Assembly: GCA_001789355.1 (NCBI GenBank) | Contig: MFZI01000076.1 | Coordinates: forward strand, 15,073 to 24,286 | Length of the DNA stretch: 9,214 nt | DNA from: Candidatus Roizmanbacteria bacterium RIFCSPHIGHO2_01_FULL_39_8 | Lineage (GTDB): Bacteria; Patescibacteriota; Microgenomatia; UBA1406; GWC2-37-13 | Direction of reading: 5' to 3' | Shown here: piece by piece, positions 1 to 5,402 of the stretch | Numbering within the stretch: the first letter of the stretch is position 1 | Layout: each line of letters begins with the position of its first letter | Made by a program: the position numbers and the translations under genes | Notes under the pieces: model-generated | Seen by the model: only the letters and a program-made list of their open reading frames with translations | Database searches by the model: none | What the model was told of the DNA's origin: nothing

Positions 1-1104
1 AGCAAGAAATATGTTCAGGAAAATACAGAATTGAAGCACCAACTAGAATTGAAAGACAGGGAAAAAGAAGAACAGGAGAAAATAATATGGAAAAAAGCCA
101 TAATTCAGGCTGAGATGAAAGCAAAAAATGAATCTAATAAAGAAATGAACTTCTTAAAAGAACATATTGAAGAGCAAAATAAAAAATTGGATGAAGCAAG
201 AGATGCAGAATTAGAATTAAGAAAGAAGACAATTAGATTAGAAGAGAAGGAAAAAGAGATAGAATTAAAGGCACAAAGAGCCATTGATGAACAAAGGAAA
301 AAAATAATAGAAGACACTTATAGAAAAGCATTAGAAGAAAATCGATTTAAAGACTTGGAAAAAAATAAGGTTATTAATGACCTTAAAAAATCCCTGGAGG
401 AAGCCCGTTTAAAAGCAAACCAAGGATCTCAGCAAACCCAGGGCGAAGTTTTAGAATTAGACTTAGAAGATGCATTACGCAAGACATTTCCGACGGATAT
501 TATTGAACCAATTAAAAAAGGTGAAAGAGGTGCTGATATACGTCAAACTGTGAAAACTCTAAAAGGTAATTCGTGTGGAGTGATTCTTTGGGAATCTAAA
601 AGAACTAAATCCTGGAAGGATGAATTCATTATCAAACTAAAAGATGATCTTCGGGCGGAAAAAGCAAATGTTCCAATTTTAGTCACGGAGATAATGCCAA
701 AGGAATGCAAAAATGGAATTTACTTCAAAAATGGTGTGTACATCTGTACTTATCCCTTTGTTTTGATATTGGCGGAAATATTGAGACATAGGTTGATAGA
801 AGTAGCAAGAGAAAGATTTATTTCTAACAACAGAGTAAGTAAAGCTGATGAACTGTATGAGTATGTGATGGGACATGAATTCCGTCAGCAGATTGAGGCA
901 GCGATAGAAGTCTATATAGATATGAAAAAACAGTTAGATCGGGAGAAAAGAACTTATCAAAGTGCATGGGAAACAAGAGAGGAACAGATTAACCGATTAT
1001 TAAGAAATACAGCTAGAACGGTGGGAAAAATAAGCGGAGTAGCCGGGTCGGAATTTCCTCAAATAAAAGGACTCGATATGCTCGAGAGTGGTGAAAAAAA
1101 ATAA
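1..1104 (+). CDS. DUF2130 family protein, 5' end outside window
   Basis: The reading frame is open from base 1 to the TAA at 1102-1104, giving 367 visible residues. The true start lies upstream, and the TTG at 31 is not a credible start. Residues 1 to about 140 are a charged coiled coil rich in E, K, Q and R. Residues about 150-310 match what I know of DUF2130: GERGADIRQTV (about 174-184), CGVILWESKRTKSW (192-205), then a KLKDDLRAEKA stretch and VTEIMP. Asp179 in GADI followed by Glu198-x-Lys200 in WESK looks like the D...ExK signature of PD-(D/E)XK nuclease folds, and the coiled coil plus nuclease-like layout recalls RmuC. No enzymatic activity is established for the family to my knowledge. 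A second coiled coil follows (about 300-335). No membrane segment is visible, so it is probably cytoplasmic. Family assignment is fairly sure; function is unknown. Confidence 0.85.
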   Translation, partial: SKKYVQENTELKHQLELKDREKEEQEKIIWKKAIIQAEMKAKNESNKEMNFLKEHIEEQNKKLDEARDAELELRKKTIRLEEKEKEIELKAQRAIDEQRKKIIEDTYRKALEENRFKDLEKNKVINDLKKSLEEARLKANQGSQQTQGEVLELDLEDALRKTFPTDIIEPIKKGERGADIRQTVKTLKGNSCGVILWESKRTKSWKDEFIIKLKDDLRAEKANVPILVTEIMPKECKNGIYFKNGVYICTYPFVLILAEILRHRLIEVARERFISNNRVSKADELYEYVMGHEFRQQIEAAIEVYIDMKKQLDREKRTYQSAWETREEQINRLLRNTARTVGKISGVAGSEFPQIKGLDMLESGEKK

Positions 1105-1119
1105 ACAAAAAAAGAATAT

Positions 1120-1125
1120 TATAAT
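1120..1125 (+). promoter_or_regulatory. -10 box for the 207-aa exported protein gene
   Basis: A perfect TATAAT lies at 1120-1125, and the ATG follows at 1131. Counting seven bases from the end of the box puts the transcription start at about 1131-1132, so the mRNA would begin at or within a base of the start codon. No recognisable -35 box lies 16-18 bases upstream, where the sequence is A-rich. The stretch is AT-rich and a chance match is possible, but the same geometry recurs at 2026 and 4597. Confidence 0.5.
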
Positions 1126-1130
1126 TTTTT

Positions 1131-1754
1131 ATGGATAAAAACAACCACCTGCTAGACGATTTTTTTCATATTGTTTCAAGGATTCTTTTTATCGTTCCAG
1201 TGGTTGTTATTTTAATAGCATTATTAACGAAATTCTCTTTTGCACCTTCCGAAATAAAACAAGGGCCAAAAATATCGCTGTCTCCTACTATGCCTTTGGA
1301 GATCAAAACAAGCTCACCTTCTGCCAAGTTAAACCTACAAGGCCCCTTTCAATGTCAATTGGTTTCTCCAGACAGTTCAGCGAGTGCTTTTATAAAAGAG
1401 AGAAAAGTTTATATCACCGTTAATCGCAAAGAGACAGACCAGCATGTTTTATTGAACGGAGACTGTGTGTATATGTGGGGAAAAACAGGCTTTAATGGTG
1501 AAAAAGTTTGTGGAGTTTCTTCTTATATTTCCCTTGCCGAAAGCCTTTTTTCTCTTAATATTATCAGCCCCGAAAGTTTATTTGAACAATTTAGTAGTTT
1601 ACTTCCGGCAGGAGAGATGTCAAATATAGATATGGCAGGCATTCTTAATTCATGTAAAAAAGAGGAAATCAAAGATAACACTCTGTTTGCTGTACCTAAG
1701 AATATTTTGTTTAAGAATAAAGAAGTGGATCTAGATAGATTAGAACTACCATAA
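1131..1754 (+). CDS. Membrane-anchored exported protein of unknown function
   Basis: I do not recognise a named family. The 207-aa product has a short N-terminal segment, one hydrophobic helix (about residues 15-33) and then a soluble domain, so it is probably a signal-anchored protein facing outwards. The linker (about 34-65) is rich in Pro and Ser. The domain has four cysteines (75, 112, 127, 175), which could form two disulfides outside the cell. The pattern of GPFQC, alternating strands with AFIKERKVYITV, the aromatic MWGKTG, and a late Cys followed by LFAVPKNILF resembles small secreted domains I associate with CPR proteins; this is from memory and uncertain. The ATG at 1131 is chosen because it sits just after a TATAAT box and starts the hydrophobic N-terminus; there is no Shine-Dalgarno sequence. 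The gene is separated from the DUF2130 gene by 26 bases and is probably transcribed on its own. Confidence 0.75.
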   Translation: MDKNNHLLDDFFHIVSRILFIVPVVVILIALLTKFSFAPSEIKQGPKISLSPTMPLEIKTSSPSAKLNLQGPFQCQLVSPDSSASAFIKERKVYITVNRKETDQHVLLNGDCVYMWGKTGFNGEKVCGVSSYISLAESLFSLNIISPESLFEQFSSLLPAGEMSNIDMAGILNSCKKEEIKDNTLFAVPKNILFKNKEVDLDRLELP

Positions 1755-1768
1755 TCCTCCTAATCTTA

Positions 1769-1810
1769 CTTTGTCACTTAAATCTTCACTATTTGTTCGT
1801 CGTGACAAAG
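1769..1810. repeat. 9-bp perfect inverted repeat downstream of the exported-protein gene
   Basis: CTTTGTCAC at 1769-1777 is the exact reverse complement of GTGACAAAG at 1802-1810, with a 24-base loop. It lies 15 bases beyond the stop at 1754 and on the far side of the 5S gene's 3' end. Neither side has a T-run like that of a classical intrinsic terminator (AGCGATTTTAAG follows on the + strand). It could be a weak bidirectional terminator, an RNA-stabilising stem or a protein site. I cannot choose between these. Confidence 0.4.
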
Positions 1811-1849
1811 AGCGATTTTAAGAGGATGTAAGAAGCTGTAAACTCAATT

Positions 1850-1875
1850 CTTTCGTTAACAGCTTTTAACAAAAG
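1850..1875 (-). terminator. Hairpin abutting the 5S rRNA 3' end, possible terminator
   Basis: Read on the - strand, CTTTTGTTAA, a six-base loop AAGCTG and TTAACGAAAG form a ten-pair stem (one pair is G-U). On the + strand the same place has a C-A mismatch, so the hairpin favours the - strand RNA. It starts directly where the 5S helix I ends. The following bases (AATTGAGTTTACAG) form only a weak U-tract, so it may be a terminator or a processing signal. Confidence 0.4.
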
Positions 1876-1994
1876 CCCTGGCTACGACCTACTTTCCCAG
1901 TCAGCTAGGCTGACAAGTATCATTGGCGCTGACTCGTTTCACTTCCTTGTTCGGGATGAGAAAGGGTGGTACCAAGTCGCTCCAGTAACCAGAG
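1876..1994 (-). rRNA. rrf: 5S ribosomal RNA
   Basis: Read on the - strand this 119-nt stretch carries the conserved 5S landmarks: the CATCCCGAAC loop, the GTGAAACGAGTCAGCGCCAATGATACT region, and the 3' block GGGAAAGTAGGTCGTAGCC. Helix I is formed by CTCTGGTTAC at the 5' end and GTAGCCAGGG at the 3' end (ten pairs including two G-U), and one more G-C pair (1995/1875) can extend it. A helix IV hairpin GTCAGC-CTA-GCTGAC is also visible. The gene is free-standing: a protein gene starts in the opposite direction about 44 bases upstream of its 5' end, so no 23S rRNA gene precedes it. A TGCTATAAT promoter box places the transcription start at about 1995, almost exactly the mature 5' end, so little 5' processing would be needed. 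Ends are inferred from helix I and could shift by 1-2 bases. Confidence 0.95.
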
Positions 1995-2001
1995 CGAAAT
2001 T

Positions 2002-2010
2002 ATTATAGCA
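2002..2010 (-). promoter_or_regulatory. Extended -10 promoter for 5S rRNA
   Basis: On the - strand this reads TGCTATAAT, a perfect extended -10 element (TG, one base, TATAAT). The predicted start, seven bases beyond the hexamer, is base 1995, which coincides with the 5' end of the 5S helix I. The -35 region (about 2025-2030) is a poor match to TTGACA and lies on top of the -10 box of the divergent promoter. Confidence 0.65.
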
Positions 2011-2025
2011 TAATTTTCCGTGATG

Positions 2026-2031
2026 TATAAT
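2026..2031 (+). promoter_or_regulatory. -10 box for the PH-domain gene and its operon
   Basis: TATAAT at 2026-2031 predicts transcription from about base 2038, and the ATG begins at 2039, so the message would be leaderless. The -35 position (2003-2008, TTATAG) matches TTGACA poorly and overlaps the 5S promoter's -10 box. The two hexamers face each other, so polymerase could not occupy both promoters at once. Confidence 0.55.
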
Positions 2032-2038
2032 AGATTTG

Positions 2039-2575
2039 ATGGATAAACTTAAACCCTCCCATAGTGCGCTGCACGCATTTTATATAAAACCTGCCTATAA
2101 ATTTGAAACACAGAGGCCGAATGAGCAGATAATACTTGTTCTCAGAGCCCATCCAGTCACCCAATTACCGTGGATTTTTAATAGTTTTGTTTTCTTCATC
2201 GTCATCGTTTTTTTGAATTTTTTCATCCCTAGTTTTTTAAATGGATTGCAGATCATTTTTGCGAATATTTTTCTCTTTTCAATGATTCTTTCTTATATTT
2301 GGTTCAATTTTATAAGTTGGTACTTTAATGTAGGAATAATCACCAATGAACGAATAATAGATGTCGATTTTCACGCGGTTATTTATAAAGAAGTCACTGA
2401 AACAATTTTGCCCAAGGTAGAGGATGTGACTGCTAAAAGCGGTGGTTTCTTTTCGGCGATATTCAATTATGGTAACGTATTTGTTCAGACAGCAGGTACA
2501 GAGGCAAATATAGAGTTTCATAATGTCCCAAAACCTGCTGAGGTAACGAAGATTATTAATGATTTAGTCGTCTAA
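2039..2575 (+). CDS. Bacterial PH-domain (bPH_2-like) membrane protein
   Basis: The 178-aa product begins with about 40 soluble residues, followed by two transmembrane helices (about 43-65 and 69-95) and a C-terminal bacterial pleckstrin-homology domain (about 96-176). The domain signature is visible: GIITNERIIDVD (99-110), then VTETILPKVEDVTAKSGG and the glycine-bearing NYGNVFVQTAG, ending in an amphipathic helix (PAEVTKIINDL). This matches the YdbS/bPH_2 type of membrane-associated PH proteins, whose ligands are mostly unknown. The ATG at 2039 is preferred to the adjacent in-frame TTG at 2036 because ATG is the stronger start and lies at the predicted transcription start. It is the first gene of a close-packed + strand run; only one base separates its stop from the next ATG, suggesting coupled translation. 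Family is confident; role is unknown. Confidence 0.88.
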   Translation: MDKLKPSHSALHAFYIKPAYKFETQRPNEQIILVLRAHPVTQLPWIFNSFVFFIVIVFLNFFIPSFLNGLQIIFANIFLFSMILSYIWFNFISWYFNVGIITNERIIDVDFHAVIYKEVTETILPKVEDVTAKSGGFFSAIFNYGNVFVQTAGTEANIEFHNVPKPAEVTKIINDLVV

Positions 2576-2576
2576 C

Positions 2577-2816
2577 ATGAATATAGCCAATTTACTGGAT
2601 TCATTCACCGATCTTAACATCTTGAATTTCTTCTTCAAAGCGTTTGCGGTTGTTTTCTCATTGATGTATGTAATATATTCCGTTGTTATTTTGAAGCAAA
2701 CCCAAATAATGATTAAAACGATAGAGAGTGATAGTAGCAGTTTCATTCTACTGATTTCCATAATTCAGTTATTCGTCGCAATACTATTACTGCTTTTTTC
2801 ATTCACGCTGATTTAA
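2577..2816 (+). CDS. Small two-TM membrane protein (DUF5657-like)
   Basis: A 79-aa protein with two hydrophobic helices (about residues 16-38 and 56-77) joined by a short polar loop with KQTQIMIKTIESDSS. The layout and the LKQTQIM motif after the first helix resemble a small membrane family of CPR genomes that I recall as DUF5657; that name is from memory and unverified. The start follows the previous stop by one base and the next gene starts three bases after its own stop, so it sits firmly inside an operon and is likely co-translated. An overlapping frame on the opposite strand (2564-2761) is the mirror of this coding sequence and is not treated as a gene. No function can be given; a role as membrane partner of the PH or PP2C-like protein is a guess from position. 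Confidence 0.75.
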   Translation: MNIANLLDSFTDLNILNFFFKAFAVVFSLMYVIYSVVILKQTQIMIKTIESDSSSFILLISIIQLFVAILLLLFSFTLI

Positions 2817-2819
2817 TAT

Positions 2820-4577
2820 ATGGTTCAGTTAGAAAGTGCGTTGTATAAAGGAGCAGAGAAAGGGACAGGTTTTTCTGGTGGGGTGAGAAAAGAAGACCTA
2901 TTTCTTATCGTTGAGTTTATGGAAGGGGTTAAGACGGACGAAGGAAAAAAGATAATCGAGGAAATAGAAACGGACGATAATTCAAGCAGTATTATTGATC
3001 TTAAATCTTTTGACCAATGTATCTCTTATTATGTAACCCGGTACAATTTTCCTTCCTCGTTTTCCCTATCCGCGGCTTTTTTGAAGGGAAACATTCTATA
3101 TTTAAAAACAGTAGGTAAGGGAAAGATTTATCTTAAAAGAGGTGGTGATTTTGCAAAATTAATTGAGGGAGACACAAGTGCTTCGGGTGTAATAAAAGGG
3201 GGAGATTTTTTTATTCTTTTAACGGAACAATTTATAGAGGTGCTGGGCTCTGACATGGAGTTGAGGGCGCTTTTTAATCACAGAAATCCTCAAGAAATCG
3301 TTGACTCTCTCAGCGCGCTTTTAAAGGAAAGAACAATTAATAGTATTACAGCTTTTTTCCTGCGATACACAAGTAATGAAAACAGCAAAGAAATTGTTCA
3401 AAACGATGTTGATCTGAAAACAGAGTCTCCAATTCAAAAACTGGTGCTTGCATTTAAAAAGGTTTCTAAACATTATAATCTAGATCCACAAATCATCGGA
3501 AGAAGAAGGATAATTACGCTCGCTGCCGTAATCATAATTTTTATTATTTTTTTGTGGAGTGTAGTATTCGGATATCAACGCAGAAATGAATCTCTCATTG
3601 GTAAGAAAATAAACGATACAAAAGAAATTGTCACAAAAAAATTATCCGAAGCAGAAAAAACAGCCTTTTTAGATCTACCTGGGTCAATCGATCTCTTGAA
3701 AGAAACAAAACAAGATCTAGAAAAACTAAAGAAAGAAGTGGGAGATGAAAGGAGTGAAATAGGCGAAATAGAAAAAATGATACAGGTACAAGAGAATAAG
3801 ATAGTCAAAAAAGAAGACAAAGGATATGAGGAATTTTTCGATCTCACCATTGCGAGTAAAAATGTAAATGGAGAAAAGCTTTATCTTGATAACGATATCT
3901 TATCTATTCTTGATAGCAAAAATAAGGTAACTTACCTTTTATCGCTGGCTAAAAAATCACTTGGTAAACGAAGTTCCCAAGAGATGTCCGGTGCAAAATT
4001 GGTAGCGGTAGATAAAGACAGCACTTTTTTTCTAAAAGCGGAGGGAATTTTCCAGATTTCACAAGACGGGAAGGCAAAAAAGATTATATCCAAAGACCCA
4101 AATTGGGGAAGTATAATAGATTTTTGGATCTATAACGGTAATATATATCTTCTTGATAAAACTACAGATGATATTTATAAATATGCAGTAGCAGAGAATG
4201 GATATTCAAACAAATTATCATATTTTACAGGAGATAAAAGTTCGATTACGAATCCCAACTCCTTTGCCATCGATTCTTCTATCTATATAGGGTTAGACAC
4301 TGCCGTACTTAAGTTTACTGGAGGAATTCTTGAGGATTTTACTACTTCCTGGCCCGAACAAAACATGCATATAGACAAAATCTTTACGTCGGATGCTTTG
4401 GATAAGGTATATGTCTGGGACAAGACCGACTCATCGCTCTATATTCTGAATAAAAATGGAACGTATGAACGACAAATCAAATCGAGTATTCTAGCCAAAG
4501 CATCAGACTTTGTAATTTTTAATAACACCGCATATCTTTTAATAAAAGATAAAATTTACCGTATAGGACTTAATTGA
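2820..4577 (+). CDS. PP2C-like pseudophosphatase, TM, coiled coil and beta-propeller-like protein
   Basis: The 585-aa product has four parts. Residues 1 to about 185 look like a degenerate PP2C (PPM) phosphatase fold: AAFLKGNILYLKTVGKGKIYLKRGG (about 85-109) matches the strand pair that normally reads VGDSRxYL, followed by IKGGDFFILLTEQF. The usual metal-binding aspartates (DGxGG near the N-terminus, GD in the VGDS motif, late GxxDN) are absent, so catalysis is doubtful. A single TM helix lies at about 230-251, then a coiled coil (about 256-333), then repeated beta strands (about 345-585) with patterns such as GNIYLLDKTTDDIYKYAV and KVYVWDKTDSSLYILNKNG, typical of NHL or other beta-propellers. 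Topology is probably inside for the PP2C-like part and outside for the propeller, a receptor-like layout. The ATG follows the preceding stop by three bases. It could bind rather than dephosphorylate a partner; domain calls in the N-terminal half are less certain than the propeller. Confidence 0.85.
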   Translation: MVQLESALYKGAEKGTGFSGGVRKEDLFLIVEFMEGVKTDEGKKIIEEIETDDNSSSIIDLKSFDQCISYYVTRYNFPSSFSLSAAFLKGNILYLKTVGKGKIYLKRGGDFAKLIEGDTSASGVIKGGDFFILLTEQFIEVLGSDMELRALFNHRNPQEIVDSLSALLKERTINSITAFFLRYTSNENSKEIVQNDVDLKTESPIQKLVLAFKKVSKHYNLDPQIIGRRRIITLAAVIIIFIIFLWSVVFGYQRRNESLIGKKINDTKEIVTKKLSEAEKTAFLDLPGSIDLLKETKQDLEKLKKEVGDERSEIGEIEKMIQVQENKIVKKEDKGYEEFFDLTIASKNVNGEKLYLDNDILSILDSKNKVTYLLSLAKKSLGKRSSQEMSGAKLVAVDKDSTFFLKAEGIFQISQDGKAKKIISKDPNWGSIIDFWIYNGNIYLLDKTTDDIYKYAVAENGYSNKLSYFTGDKSSITNPNSFAIDSSIYIGLDTAVLKFTGGILEDFTTSWPEQNMHIDKIFTSDALDKVYVWDKTDSSLYILNKNGTYERQIKSSILAKASDFVIFNNTAYLLIKDKIYRIGLN

Positions 4578-4602
4578 GACAAATTTAGAATCATGTTAGA
4601 AT
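4574..4602 (+). promoter_or_regulatory. Sigma-70-type promoter in front of the ECF sigma gene
   Basis: TTGAGA at 4574-4579 (five of six to TTGACA), a 17-base spacer, and TAGAAT at 4597-4602 preceded by TG and one base make an extended -10 promoter. It is the best full promoter I see in the window. The predicted start is about 4609 and the ATG is at 4612, leaving a leader of about three bases. The -35 box overlaps the TGA stop (4575-4577) of the upstream gene, so the sigma gene can be expressed apart from the genes before it. Confidence 0.65.
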
Positions 4603-4611
4603 TAGTCGATT

Positions 4612-5166
4612 ATGAAGATATCTCAGGGTGAAAAACTATTAGTAAAGAACATCATAGCAAGAGAACAGAAGGCGTTTCTTTTGATTTATAAACTTTATCA
4701 TAAGCCAATATTCAATTTCGTGAAGAGACAAGTCAACGATTATTATCTGGCAGAAGAGATAACCAACGATGTCTTTCTGGACTTTATAGAAGCGTTGAGA
4801 GATTTTAACTTCCAATCGTCTCTCAAGACATTTATTTACTCAATTGCCAAAAATAAAACAATTGACTTCATACGAAAGAAAAAAATAAAAAAAGTCCTTT
4901 TTTCTGCTCTTCCTCAATATGTAGTTGAAGGTCTCAAGACAATTCTTATGGATGACGAAATAGAAAGAAAAGAATTGGAAGAGAAAATAAAAAAGGTATT
5001 AGATAGACTACCAAATGATTATCGATTGATTTTGAGACTTAAGTACATAGAAGGTGAAAAAGTTCTTGAGATCGCCCGAAAATTATCTCTTGGGTTTAAA
5101 GCAACCGAGAGTCTCCTTTTCCGAGCGAGAAAATCGTTCATAAAAGTTTACAATAATTTACCATAA
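4612..5166 (+). CDS. ECF-type RNA polymerase sigma factor
   Basis: The 184-aa protein has only sigma regions 2 and 4, the ECF layout. Region 2 spans about residues 22-91 and contains the -10-binding helices (YLAEEITNDVFLDFIEAL, then SLKTFIYSIAKNKTIDFIRKKK). Region 4 spans about 127-176 with LDRLPNDYRLILRLKYIEG and the helix-turn-helix LEIARKLSLGFKATESLLFRAR, which contacts the -35 element. The linker (92-126) is short. Length is normal for the family. The ATG is chosen because region 2 needs the upstream residues and because a good promoter ends three bases before it. The gene lies between the PP2C-like receptor protein and a 77-aa membrane protein that begins three bases after its stop, a position typical of an anti-sigma factor, although no zinc-binding anti-sigma motif is present. 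Its regulon is unknown. Confidence 0.93.
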   Translation: MKISQGEKLLVKNIIAREQKAFLLIYKLYHKPIFNFVKRQVNDYYLAEEITNDVFLDFIEALRDFNFQSSLKTFIYSIAKNKTIDFIRKKKIKKVLFSALPQYVVEGLKTILMDDEIERKELEEKIKKVLDRLPNDYRLILRLKYIEGEKVLEIARKLSLGFKATESLLFRARKSFIKVYNNLP

Positions 5167-5168
5167 GT

Positions 5169-5402
5169 ATGAAAAAAACCGAGCTAAAGTTTTTCAAAAA
5201 AATAGATGAAGTTTTTTTCCTGGAGCCGAATAATTTAGGAAGCCAGACTTTGACAAATTTCTATCATTCCATGACCTCCTTATTGAAGCGGATGCCGTTC
5301 CTTATTATTCTACCTTTAGCCCTTTTTGTAGCTTTGATTTTCTTTTTGAATTTTAGAGAAATAGTGGTAAGGTTCGTTACTCTACTTCAATATGGGTTCT
5401 GA
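5169..5402 (+). CDS. Small single-TM protein next to the sigma factor, possible anti-sigma
   Basis: A 77-aa protein with about 42 soluble N-terminal residues, one strong transmembrane helix (about 43-61, RMPFLIILPLALFVALIFFL) and a short tail. Basic residues before the helix suggest the N-terminal part is cytoplasmic. It begins two bases after the sigma factor's TAA and overlaps the next gene by 11 bases. No HxxxCxxC zinc motif or other recognised anti-sigma signature is present, so I cannot assign a family. Position and topology make it a candidate membrane regulator of the sigma factor; this is inference only. The product could equally be a small structural partner of the Yip1-like protein. 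Confidence 0.7.
   Translation: MKKTELKFFKKIDEVFFLEPNNLGSQTLTNFYHSMTSLLKRMPFLIILPLALFVALIFFLNFREIVVRFVTLLQYGF

Noticed and set aside
31..1104. TTG at 31 as the start of the DUF2130 gene
   Set aside because: The frame continues without a stop to base 1 and the coiled coil continues through it, so the gene simply enters from outside the window.
2564..2761. Opposite-strand open frame with a hydrophobic N-terminus
   Set aside because: It mirrors the 79-aa two-TM gene, which has proper operon spacing on the + strand; no promoter or family support.
3575..3850. Opposite-strand open frame of 91 codons
   Set aside because: It is Ser/Phe-rich low-complexity sequence mirroring the Lys/Glu-rich coiled coil of the + strand gene; a shadow.
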